A model generated the notes under the pieces. The model searched no databases. It had not been told where the DNA came from and saw only the letters and a program-made list of their open reading frames with translations. Below, piece after piece: positions 27,364 to 34,608 of a stretch of DNA of 64,000 nucleotides; positions within the stretch are counted from its first letter, which is position 1, and each line of letters begins with the position of its first letter. The position numbers and the translations under genes were made by a program. Source of the DNA: Paenibacillus sp. PastM-3 (GTDB lineage Bacteria; Bacillota; Bacilli; Paenibacillales; Paenibacillaceae); assembly GCF_029893965.1 (NCBI RefSeq), contig NZ_JARXXP010000009.1, positions 62,001 to 126,000 of the forward strand. Reading direction: 5' to 3'.

Positions 27364-29016
27364 ATGTTGCAAGAGAAGATGATTGAGCAGGCGGGTCAGC
27401 CGATGGACTGGGACGGGCTGGCCTTCCGGCTGTTGTCGGTTCAAGTGCTGAAGGGGAGCGACGAGATACACCTGCCCCAGCAGCTTGTCTTATCCTATGC
27501 ACTGATTGTAGTAACCGGCGGTACGGTGCAGCTTCTGGCGGATACCGGACTCCTGGAGCTGGCAGCAGGCTCGGTCAGTCTTTGTCTTCCAGGGCAGACC
27601 TTCGGAGCTGTGGAGCAGTCAGGGAGCCTGGAGATGTATGTGTTTTATTTTAACGTCTATCAGTACGGTGCAGCGGACGAAGGAAGCCGTCTCCTTAAGG
27701 ATGCGCAGCTGCTTCCGCAGACCGGCCAGCTGGCACAGATCCCGATGCCCTTTATATTGACCTTATGCAATGAGCTGGCGCAAAGGGAGGAAATGGAGCA
27801 GCGCAAGGTAAGCTTCCGGGCACAGATCGCTTTTCAGGAGCTGCTCTACAATGTCCGGGTAAGCAGCTGGCAGCGTCCCCGGGATACGAATTATGCGCTG
27901 GAGCAAGCCAAGAAATACATAGAAGAGCATTTTACCCGGGATTTGACCTCACAGTCACTGGCCCAGGCTGCCGAATTCAGCCCCAAATATTTCAACGACC
28001 TGTTCAAAAGGAAATACGGCAAAAGCGCCCTGGATTATGCCACCGAGCTGAGGCTCCAGCAGGCCAAACGCCTGATGGCGGAGAGTGGCGCCAAGCTGCG
28101 GGATATCGCCCATCAGGTCGGGTACGCTGACGAATTCTATTTCAGCCGCAAATTCAAAAAGATGATCGGAGTGCCTCCGGCAGTCTACATGAAGAGCCGC
28201 CGGCGCAAGCTGGTAGCCTACTCTTCCTCGCTGCTGGGGCAGCTGCTTCCATTAAATCTGATGCCGTATGCGGCGGCACTCCATCCCAAGTGGACGGAGT
28301 ACTATTACATGAACTACCGCAATGAAATTCCCGTTCATATCAGCGCTTACCGCAGCAACCAGGACTGGCAGGCCAATCTGGAGGTGCTGCGGCAGGTATC
28401 CGCCGATCTCATTCTGGCTGAGGAATCGCTGCAGGCGGAGGAGAAGGCGGCCCTTGAGCAGCTTGCATCTGTCCATTATCTGTCCTCCGAGCCGGCTGAC
28501 TGGCGCAGCCCCTTTCTGGAGCTGGCAGAGCTGCTGGGGGAATCCTGGCAGGCGGAGCAATGGCTGGCCGCTTTCGACTGGGAGGCGGGGCAGGTCAGGG
28601 AACAGCTGCATGCCCAGATCGGCAGTGAATCGGTGGTGGTTATCCGGATGCTGCATAATAAGCTGTACCTGCATTGCAGCCGCAGCATGGCCAGCATGAT
28701 CTACCAGGAGCTGCAGCTGAAGCCTGCATTTGATGCCGGAGGGGAAATCTACAATATTCCGGTGACTCCGCAGGAAATTGCAGCGATCGGTGCCGACCAT
28801 CTGCTGATGCTGATCCGCAGGGAGAGTGACACGCTGAATGAATGGAGCCGGCTGCAAAATGATCCGCAGTGGCTGAAGATCGCGGCTGTGCAGCGGCACC
28901 GGGTGCATTTTCTGGCCTCCGATCCCTGGCGTGAACAGTCTGCTTATGCGCAGCTACGGATGATCAGGGAAATCAGGCAGCTGTTCCTCGGCCAATCGTC
29001 CATACATGTTCCGTAA
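27364..29016 (+). CDS. AraC-family regulator fused to a siderophore-binding-like domain (Btr type)
   Basis: A 550-residue protein. Residues 1-175 form a cupin-like sensing region; 178-283 are two AraC helix-turn-helix motifs (LTSQSLAQAAEFSPKYFNDLFKRKYG and LRDIAHQVGYADEFYFSRKFKKMIGVPPAVY); residues about 290-545 resemble a periplasmic-binding-protein fold (NLEVLRQVSADLILAEESL, NIPVTPQEIAAIGADHLLMLI) used to sense iron-loaded siderophores. This matches B. subtilis Btr (YbbB), the activator of bacillibactin uptake. It is Fur-boxed and immediately upstream of two FecCD permeases with their own Fur box, so it most likely activates them when its siderophore is bound. Confidence 0.88.
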   Translation: MLQEKMIEQAGQPMDWDGLAFRLLSVQVLKGSDEIHLPQQLVLSYALIVVTGGTVQLLADTGLLELAAGSVSLCLPGQTFGAVEQSGSLEMYVFYFNVYQYGAADEGSRLLKDAQLLPQTGQLAQIPMPFILTLCNELAQREEMEQRKVSFRAQIAFQELLYNVRVSSWQRPRDTNYALEQAKKYIEEHFTRDLTSQSLAQAAEFSPKYFNDLFKRKYGKSALDYATELRLQQAKRLMAESGAKLRDIAHQVGYADEFYFSRKFKKMIGVPPAVYMKSRRRKLVAYSSSLLGQLLPLNLMPYAAALHPKWTEYYYMNYRNEIPVHISAYRSNQDWQANLEVLRQVSADLILAEESLQAEEKAALEQLASVHYLSSEPADWRSPFLELAELLGESWQAEQWLAAFDWEAGQVREQLHAQIGSESVVVIRMLHNKLYLHCSRSMASMIYQELQLKPAFDAGGEIYNIPVTPQEIAAIGADHLLMLIRRESDTLNEWSRLQNDPQWLKIAAVQRHRVHFLASDPWREQSAYAQLRMIREIRQLFLGQSSIHVP

Positions 29017-29047
29017 TTTGTCCATGGAGCACCGGCTGGCGTCCCGC

Positions 29048-29053
29048 TATAAT
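29048..29053 (+). promoter_or_regulatory. -10 box of the FecCD permease operon
   Basis: Perfect TATAAT between the regulator stop and the first permease; the -35 region is weak (TGGAGC at 17 bp), consistent with activation by the AraC-type regulator. The Fur box begins 7 bp downstream. Confidence 0.6.
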
Positions 29054-29059
29054 CGGTAA

Positions 29060-29074
29060 TGATAATCATTATCG
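29060..29074 (+). promoter_or_regulatory. Fur box upstream of the FecCD permeases
   Basis: TGATAATCATTATCG matches 14 of 15 positions of the 7-1-7 Fur consensus and lies over the expected transcription start just after TATAAT. Confidence 0.85.
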
Positions 29075-29104
29075 TATTCAAGAATGTTAAAAGAGTGGGA
29101 TGAG

Positions 29105-30112
29105 ATGAAACGAGCGGCCGGATTGAAAGCAGCCTCCCTGCTGGTGCTGGGGGTTGTCCTGATTGTCATTGTCAGTGTATTATCAGTGCTTTACGGTTCC
29201 AAAGACATAAGCTACATAACGATATGGAATGCACTGGTGCATTTTGACCCGGATAATATTGACCACCAGATTATCCTTACTTCACGGATCCCCAGAGTTG
29301 CCGGAGCACTGCTGACCGGCGCCTTCCTGGCGGTATCAGGTGCGCTCATGCAGGGGATGACCCGGAATTATCTGGCCTCACCTTCTATTATGGGTGTCAG
29401 CGACGGCTCGGTCTTTGCGATTACCCTGTGTATGGTATTTCTGCCGGGTACGTCGTCCATGACGATGATTCTGTATTCCCTGGCAGGCTCTGCAACGGGC
29501 GCTGTGCTTGTGTTCGGAATTTCGAAGCTGGTACCCGGCGGTGCTTCCCCGCTGACGATGGCCGTACTCGGCACAATCATCGGTACCTTCCTTGGCGGAG
29601 TGTCCCAGGCGTTGTCGGTCTATTTTCAGGTGTCGCAGGATATCAGCTTCTGGTATAACGCCAGGCTGCATATGATGGACCCGGCGGTGATCAAGCTTGC
29701 CATTCCGTTTGCGGTTGTCGGGCTGACGCTGGGCATGCTCATGTCCCGGCCGGTAACCATGCTGTCGCTAGGTGAGGAAACAGCCGCAGGACTCGGTCTC
29801 AAGGTGACTGCCGTTAAGGGGCTTACGATGCTGAGTGTTGTGCTTCTGACAGGCATCTCGGTCGCCATCGCCGGTAAAATTGCTTTTGTCGGCCTGATTA
29901 TCCCGCATATTACGCGGCTGTTAATCGGGCAGGATTACCGCAAAATCGTGCCGTTTGCCGCGTTTTTCGGAGCACTATTTCTGGCGGCGTGCGATTTGAT
30001 CAGCCGGTTTATCAATTATCCGTTCGAAACACCGGTCGGCGTGGTCACAGCCCTGTTCGGGGTGCCGTTCTTCCTGTATCTTGTGAAGACGAGAGGGGGC
30101 AGCCAGGCATGA
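29105..30112 (+). CDS. Iron-siderophore ABC transporter permease (FecCD)
   Basis: The 335-residue protein has about nine to ten membrane segments and the FecCD signatures RIPRVAGALLTGAFLAVSGALMQGMTRNYLASPSIMGVSDGS near the N terminus and GKIAFVGLIIPHITRLLIGQDYR, the cytoplasmic coupling loop for the ATPase. It imports ferric siderophore complexes across the membrane together with the partner permease. ATG 29105 is preferred (AGAGTGGG 6 nt upstream); ATG 29084 would add seven residues. Its stop overlaps the start of the next permease (ATGA), so the two subunits are translationally coupled. No ATPase or substrate-binding protein gene is near. Confidence 0.92.
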   Translation: MKRAAGLKAASLLVLGVVLIVIVSVLSVLYGSKDISYITIWNALVHFDPDNIDHQIILTSRIPRVAGALLTGAFLAVSGALMQGMTRNYLASPSIMGVSDGSVFAITLCMVFLPGTSSMTMILYSLAGSATGAVLVFGISKLVPGGASPLTMAVLGTIIGTFLGGVSQALSVYFQVSQDISFWYNARLHMMDPAVIKLAIPFAVVGLTLGMLMSRPVTMLSLGEETAAGLGLKVTAVKGLTMLSVVLLTGISVAIAGKIAFVGLIIPHITRLLIGQDYRKIVPFAAFFGALFLAACDLISRFINYPFETPVGVVTALFGVPFFLYLVKTRGGSQA

Positions 30113-31152
30113 ATAAGCCTTCTCTTGCACCGAAGTCCAAGCAGCGGAGATTCTGGCCGCTGTTTCTGCTGCTCAGCCTGCTGACGCTGGCCGGAATATA
30201 TGTCAGCCTGACCAACGGGACGTTTGATCTTACCGTTAAGGATGTGTTCCGCACACTGCTGCGGATTAATCCTGTTGAGGATTATGATCTTGTGATTTTC
30301 GAATTCCGCCTGCCCCGCATTGTACTCGGCGCACTCGTCGGCTTCGGGCTCGGCATCGCCGGTGCTGTCCTTCAGGGAATCACCCGTAATACGCTGGCTG
30401 ATCCGGGTATTCTGGGTATCCATGCCGCCGCCGGAGCATTCGTGGTATTGTTTATGTTCTTCACTGCAGGCACTATGCAGGCTCCGGCCTGGTTGTCGGT
30501 CATGTCCATGCCGGTGTTCGGCTTCATCGGCGGACTGGTCGCAGTTGTGCTGCTGTTCCTGTTCGCGAGGCAGCACGGCGAGTTCCATCCGCAGCAGCTG
30601 ATTCTGGTCGGAATCGCACTGGCCTCGGGCTTCGGGGCGGTTACACTGTACATCTCGCTCAAGATGGACCCGCAAAATTTCGAAATGGCCACCGTCTGGC
30701 TGGCCGGAAGCATTAACAATGCGAACTGGCGGCAGATATTATCCACTCTGCCCTGGCTGATCATCCTGACTCCGGTCATCTGGCGGAGGGGGGCAGTGCT
30801 TGACCTGATGCAGCTTCACGAAGTCAGTGTTAAGGGATTGGGCGTTGCAACCGGCCGTGAAAGACAGATCCTGCTGCTCTGCTGCGTCGGGCTGGTCAGT
30901 GCCTGTGTCTCTGTATCAGGCAGCATCGGCTTTGTCGGGCTGATTGCCCCGCATATCGCGAGGCGCCTGATCGGCAATGCTTACCGGTACATTGTTCCTT
31001 TATGCGGCATGATCGGGATGCTGATGGTGGTGCTGGCAGATTTCATCGGCAAAACCGTATTTGCACCGGCGCAGCTGCCGGTAGGCATCGTTATCTCCAT
31101 TATAGGCGTACCTTATTTCATCCTGCTGCTGTTCAAGGCACGTGTGAAATAA
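30109..31152 (+). CDS. Iron-siderophore ABC transporter permease (FecCD), second subunit
   Basis: The 347-residue partner permease has the signatures RLPRIVLGALVGFGLGIAGAVLQGITRNTLADPGILG and GSIGFVGLIAPHIARRLIGNAYRY (coupling helix). It should pair with the upstream subunit as a heterodimer, like FeuB/FeuC or YfiZ/YfhA of B. subtilis. ATG 30109 shares ATGA with the previous stop; the longer frame back to 29989 overlaps the upstream gene and is rejected. A strong terminator follows, so the operon is only these two permeases. As in the Feu system, the ATPase may be a shared one encoded elsewhere; that is inference. Confidence 0.92.
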   Translation: MNKPSLAPKSKQRRFWPLFLLLSLLTLAGIYVSLTNGTFDLTVKDVFRTLLRINPVEDYDLVIFEFRLPRIVLGALVGFGLGIAGAVLQGITRNTLADPGILGIHAAAGAFVVLFMFFTAGTMQAPAWLSVMSMPVFGFIGGLVAVVLLFLFARQHGEFHPQQLILVGIALASGFGAVTLYISLKMDPQNFEMATVWLAGSINNANWRQILSTLPWLIILTPVIWRRGAVLDLMQLHEVSVKGLGVATGRERQILLLCCVGLVSACVSVSGSIGFVGLIAPHIARRLIGNAYRYIVPLCGMIGMLMVVLADFIGKTVFAPAQLPVGIVISIIGVPYFILLLFKARVK

Positions 31153-31162
31153 GATCACAAGC

Positions 31163-31206
31163 AGAGTCCAGGACGCTGAGCTTCAGCGCGCCTGGGCTCT
31201 TTTTTT
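31163..31206 (+). terminator. Intrinsic terminator after the permease operon
   Basis: AGAGTCCAGG (31163-31172) pairs with CCTGGGCTCT (31191-31200), an inner GCTGA/TCAGC stem extends it, and six to seven T residues follow. Confidence 0.88.
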
Positions 31207-31608
31207 CAAATATAGCAGAAGCAGTTAAGAAGGTATTGGATTCCCGCTGTTACACATACTACTAATGGAGAATAACACAGATAACGGCAAAATGGCGCGA
31301 AGGGCGGTACTGGAAGCAGTTAGCAGACAAGCCAAAACGGGTAAGGTTAATTTATGCGCCTGAATCCGGAGGTGAGCCTGCTGTTTGGTTGTAAAATAAA
31401 TTCGTATGAAGAAAGGCGCTGCTGTGATACAATAGCCTAGTTGTCCTTCTTGCGGAATATGATGTTCGGATGAGCTGCTTCTTCTGACAGGATATGTTTA
31501 TAAATCTTAGAAAAATGAAGCATAAGCGTGTATTTGCATGCGTTCAGGAGTATTAACAGGATAATCGCAAGATTTTACAGACTATGCATCAATTTTTGTC
31601 GTTTTTTA
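31207..31608. other. Gene-free interval
   Basis: No open frame with a credible ribosome-binding site or recognisable protein was found in these 402 bp. The only notable element is the TGATACAAT extended -10-like site at 31425-31433. The second half is A/T-rich. Confidence 0.5.
31425..31433 (+). promoter_or_regulatory. Extended -10-like site TGATACAAT
   Basis: TGATACAAT fits the TGn-TAxAAT extended -10 form. It is embedded in CTGTGATACAATAGCCTAGT, which recurs with one difference upstream of dgk. It lies about 330 bp before the carboxynorspermidine operon and may be a second, distal promoter. Confidence 0.4.
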
Positions 31609-31637
31609 TTGATTTATTGCTGTGCTTTATGTATAAT
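31609..31637 (+). promoter_or_regulatory. Sigma-A promoter of the carboxynorspermidine operon
   Basis: TTGATT (31609-31614) and TATAAT (31632-31637) are separated by 17 bp. Transcription would begin near 31645 and give a 5' leader of about 120 nt. Confidence 0.8.
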
Positions 31638-31726
31638 CAGCCTTGTTGATTTTTCATAGGATGTAGCCTGCCCAAGCTTGATGAAACGAAACGACTGACA
31701 ACGAAACGAATCCAGAGCAGCAAGGC

Positions 31727-31764
31727 TAATAACTAATAACTTAAGCAAATTTAGGGGGTTATTA
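31727..31764 (+). promoter_or_regulatory. Possible RBS-masking hairpin in the operon leader
   Basis: TAATAAC occurs twice in tandem (31727-31733 and 31734-31740). Its exact complement GTTATTA (31758-31764) lies between the AGGGGG ribosome-binding site (31753-31758) and the GTG start. Either copy can pair with it, placing the ribosome-binding site in the loop or at the stem edge. Upstream ACGAAACGA repeats (31686-31710) add further pairing options. Direct evidence is the sequence only. Confidence 0.45.
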
Positions 31765-31767
31765 ATT

Positions 31768-32967
31768 GTGGGAAAAGCGTTAATTATTGGCGCTGGCGGT
31801 GTAGCAAGCGTTGTTGTTCATAAATGCTGCCAGAACCCGGATGTATTCGAAGAAATCTGTATTGCCAGCCGTACGGTCGCGAAATGCGATGCTCTTAAGG
31901 AGAAACTGGATGGCGGCCAGACGAAGATTTCTACGGCTCAGCTTGATGCGGACAACACGGAAGAGGTTATTGAACTGATCAAGAGCTTCCAGCCGGATGT
32001 CGTGATTAATGTGGCTCTCCCATACCAGGATCTGACGATCATGGATGCTTGCCTGGCTACCGGAGTGCATTATGTAGATACAGCTAACTACGAACCGCAG
32101 GATACCGCGAAATTTGAGTATTCCTGGCAGTGGGCGTACAAGGAAAGATTTGAGAAGGCCGGAATTACGGCGCTGCTTGGCAGCGGCTTTGACCCGGGCG
32201 TAACCGGTGTGTTCACCGCTTATGCGCAAAAGCATTATTTTGATGAAATTCACACGATTGATATTGTTGATGCGAACGCCGGCGACCACGGTTACCCGTT
32301 TGCCACCAACTTCAATCCTGAGATCAATATCCGCGAAATTACTGCGAACGGACGCTACTTTGAGAACGGCGAGTGGATTGAAACGGCTCCGCTGTCCGAG
32401 AAGAAAGTCTACGATCTCCCGGAGATCGGTCCTAAGGATATTTACCTGCTGTATCATGAAGAGCTGGAATCCCTGGCCAAAAATATTAAAGGCGTAAAGA
32501 AAATCCGCTTCTGGATGACCTTCTCGCAGAACTATCTGACTCACCTGAAGGTGCTGGAGAATGTCGGCATGACATCGATCGAGCCGATTATGTATGAAGG
32601 CAAGGAGATTATTCCTTTGCAGTTCCTGAAGGCAATCCTGCCTGACCCGGCATCCCTTGGACCAAGAACAAAGGGCAAAACCAACATCGGCTGTATTATT
32701 CAAGGCACCAAAGACGGCCAGCCGAAAACCTATTATGTCTACAATGTCTGCGATCATGAAGAATGCTACAGAGAAGTGGGCTCCCAGGCCATTTCCTACA
32801 CAACCGGCGTTCCTGCCATGATCGGGGCTATGATGATTATCAAGGGCATCTGGAACAAACCGGGCGTACACAACATCGAAGAGTTCGATCCGGATCCGTT
32901 CATGGATGCACTTAACAAACACGGGCTGCCTTGGCAAGAAGACTTCTCGCCAACGCTGCTGGACTAG
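31768..32967 (+). CDS. Carboxynorspermidine synthase (saccharopine dehydrogenase family)
   Basis: The 399-residue protein has an N-terminal Rossmann motif (ALIIGAGGVASVVVHKCCQN) followed by CIASRTVAKCD, and the saccharopine-dehydrogenase-type core GVHYVDTANYEPQD, ITALLGSGFDPGVTGVFTAYA and VGSQAISYTTGVPAMIGAMMI. In the alternative polyamine pathway it condenses L-aspartate semialdehyde with a diamine (putrescine or 1,3-diaminopropane) and reduces the imine with NADPH, giving carboxyspermidine or carboxynorspermidine. The assignment is strongly supported by the decarboxylase gene 11 bp downstream. The start is GTG 31768 after AGGGGG. Confidence 0.92.
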   Translation: MGKALIIGAGGVASVVVHKCCQNPDVFEEICIASRTVAKCDALKEKLDGGQTKISTAQLDADNTEEVIELIKSFQPDVVINVALPYQDLTIMDACLATGVHYVDTANYEPQDTAKFEYSWQWAYKERFEKAGITALLGSGFDPGVTGVFTAYAQKHYFDEIHTIDIVDANAGDHGYPFATNFNPEINIREITANGRYFENGEWIETAPLSEKKVYDLPEIGPKDIYLLYHEELESLAKNIKGVKKIRFWMTFSQNYLTHLKVLENVGMTSIEPIMYEGKEIIPLQFLKAILPDPASLGPRTKGKTNIGCIIQGTKDGQPKTYYVYNVCDHEECYREVGSQAISYTTGVPAMIGAMMIIKGIWNKPGVHNIEEFDPDPFMDALNKHGLPWQEDFSPTLLD

Positions 32968-32978
32968 GGCGTAAGGCA

Positions 32979-34124
32979 ATGAAAGAAATCGATATCGACA
33001 TCAGCTCGCTGCCGTCACCTGCCTATCTTGTCGATGAGCGCCTGCTCAAGAAGAACCTGGAGACCCTGAATTACGTGCAGGAACGCACCGGTGCCAAGAT
33101 TCTTCTGGCGCAAAAAGGGTTCTCCATGCACGCGCTTTACCCGCTTGTCGGCAAGTACCTGCATGGCGTTACTTCCAGCTCCCTGTTCGAGGCCCGTCTG
33201 GGCTTCGAGGAGATGGGCAAGGAAGTACATGTCTATGCGCCGGCCTACATGGAACGTGAATTCGATGAGCTGCTTGGCTATACCGACCACATTGTGTTCA
33301 ACTCGTTTGACCAGTGGAACCGGTTCAAGGACCGGGTGCAAAATGCCGGCAAGCCAATCAGCTGCGGAATCCGTGTCAATCCGGAATATTCCGAGATTGA
33401 AGTGCCGCTGTATGACCCTTGCTACAACTACTCCCGTATGGGCGTAACCCTGCCGAACTTCCGTCCGGAAGAGCTTGACGGCATTGAAGGGCTGCATTTC
33501 CACACCATGTGTGAGCAGAACTCCGATACACTGGAGCGTACACTCAAGGTTGTAGAGGAAAAGTTCGGGCAGTATCTGCACGGCATGAAATGGCTCAACT
33601 TCGGGGGCGGCCATCATATTACCCGTGATGATTATGACCTGGAGACACTGATCAAGTGTATCCTTCATATGAAAGAAACCTACAATGTACAGATTTACCT
33701 GGAGCCGGGCGAAGCGGTTGCGCTGAACACCGGATATCTGGTAGCAACTGTGCTTGATACAATGCGCAACGGCATGGACATTGCCATTCTCGACACTTCG
33801 GCTGAATGCCATATGCCGGACGTGCTCGCAATGCCTTACCGGCCGAACATTATCGGTTCAGGGCAGCCTGGAGAATACCCGTACACGTACAGACTTGGCG
33901 GCATGACCTGCCTGGCGGGTGATGTTATCGGGGATTATTCCTTCCCGGAACCGCTGAAATACGGCGACAAGCTGGTCTTCCTCGACATGGCGATCTATTC
34001 CATGGTCAAGAACCATATGTTCAACGGCGTGAACCTGCCGGCCATTGCTTCCTACAACGATGAAGAAGGCCTGAAGATTATCCGCGAGTTTGAATATAGT
34101 GACTTCAGTCGCCGTTTGTCTTAA
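32979..34124 (+). CDS. nspC: Carboxynorspermidine decarboxylase
   Basis: A 381-residue fold-III PLP enzyme of the alanine-racemase/ornithine-decarboxylase class. Lys46 in ILLAQKGFSM should bind PLP; GLHFHTMCEQNSD, NFGGGHHITRDDYD and the second-subunit motif ILDTSAECHMPDVLAMPYRP are diagnostic for NspC. It decarboxylates carboxynorspermidine or carboxyspermidine, giving norspermidine or spermidine. ATG 32979 is 11 bp after the synthase stop and follows TAAGGC, so the two genes form one operon; the longer frame overlapping the synthase is rejected. A strong terminator follows. In Firmicutes this pathway replaces aminopropyl transfer from decarboxylated SAM. Confidence 0.94.
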   Translation: MKEIDIDISSLPSPAYLVDERLLKKNLETLNYVQERTGAKILLAQKGFSMHALYPLVGKYLHGVTSSSLFEARLGFEEMGKEVHVYAPAYMEREFDELLGYTDHIVFNSFDQWNRFKDRVQNAGKPISCGIRVNPEYSEIEVPLYDPCYNYSRMGVTLPNFRPEELDGIEGLHFHTMCEQNSDTLERTLKVVEEKFGQYLHGMKWLNFGGGHHITRDDYDLETLIKCILHMKETYNVQIYLEPGEAVALNTGYLVATVLDTMRNGMDIAILDTSAECHMPDVLAMPYRPNIIGSGQPGEYPYTYRLGGMTCLAGDVIGDYSFPEPLKYGDKLVFLDMAIYSMVKNHMFNGVNLPAIASYNDEEGLKIIREFEYSDFSRRLS

Positions 34125-34143
34125 TTCTTTTTTATAATAGAGT

Positions 34144-34187
34144 GCCCCGCAAGCCGGCTGGAGTTGGCTTGCGGGGCGCTTTTTTTT
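34144..34187 (+). terminator. Intrinsic terminator after nspC
   Basis: GCCCCGCAAGCC (34144-34155) pairs perfectly with GGCTTGCGGGGC (34166-34177) and is followed by eight T residues from 34180. Confidence 0.92.
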
Positions 34188-34195
34188 GATTTCTC

Positions 34196-34240
34196 GTGGA
34201 TAGTGGATAGTAGATAATAGTGAATAGTGGATAGTGGATA
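34196..34240. repeat. Tandem 7-bp repeat GTGGATA
   Basis: Six units (three exact pairs or variants GTAGATA and GTGAATA), interrupted by ATA after the third. It lies just downstream of the nspC terminator in the gene-free interval 34188-34608. Confidence 0.8.
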
Positions 34241-34292
34241 GATGCACTTTGTACACTTATTATGCTCATTTTTTCTGTCGCCACGGCTTTAG

Positions 34293-34420
34293 CTGCACTT
34301 CATACAACTAAAAGCGGCAATTTCGGCTCTGAGAAGCAAAATGGGGATTTTTAATTGCACAGACTGCAGTTAAAATGAAAAATAGCCTCTTTTCGCGCCG
34401 AATAGTTGCAGAAAGTGCAG
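34293..34420. repeat. 128-bp inverted-repeat intergenic element
   Basis: End arms are CTGCACTTCATACAACTA (34293-34310) and TAGTTGCAGAAAGTGCAG (34403-34420), complementary at 15 of 18 positions. The middle holds further TGCA-centred pieces (ATTGCACAGACTGCAGTT, 34354-34371). A related ACTGCACTTTAGCTGC is at 34532. The look is that of a small non-coding mobile or REP-like element. Confidence 0.6.
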
Positions 34421-34466
34421 TTATAGCAGCCCCTTGAAGCATATTTTACATAAAGGATGAAAATAA

Positions 34467-34506
34467 CAGCCCTGCATCACCGTCTATTAGGCGGGACACG
34501 GGGCTG
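34467..34506 (-). terminator. Terminator of the RCC1-like/stalk-domain gene
   Basis: On the minus strand CAGCCCCG pairs with the complement of CAGCCCTG, with an inner CCGTC/GGCGG stem, followed by TTATTTTC. It lies about 100 bp after the stop of the minus-strand gene. Confidence 0.6.
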
Positions 34507-34552
34507 CTTTGAGTGGAGACACTATTGTTTAACTGCACTTTAGCTGCTCCAT

Positions 34553-34599
34553 AGCTACATCAGAGCTACATCAGAGCTACATCAGAGCTACATCAGAGC
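34553..34599. repeat. Tandem 11-bp repeat, four copies
   Basis: AGCTACATCAG is repeated four times without change (34553-34596) plus a partial AGC. It sits 10 bp beyond the stop codon of the minus-strand stalk-domain gene. Confidence 0.9.
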
Positions 34600-34608
34600 A
34601 AGGCTGAA

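Noticed and set aside
29989-30108. Upstream extension of the second FecCD permease
   Set aside because: It overlaps the 3' end of the first permease; the ATGA overlap at 30109 gives the family-like start.
31780-32979. 399-codon minus-strand open frame opposite the carboxynorspermidine synthase
   Set aside because: It mirrors the length of the true gene and has no motif; the plus-strand assignment is strong.
34196-34599. Possible CRISPR array from the clustered short repeats
   Set aside because: Units are 7 and 11 bp in direct tandem without spacers, and no cas gene is present.
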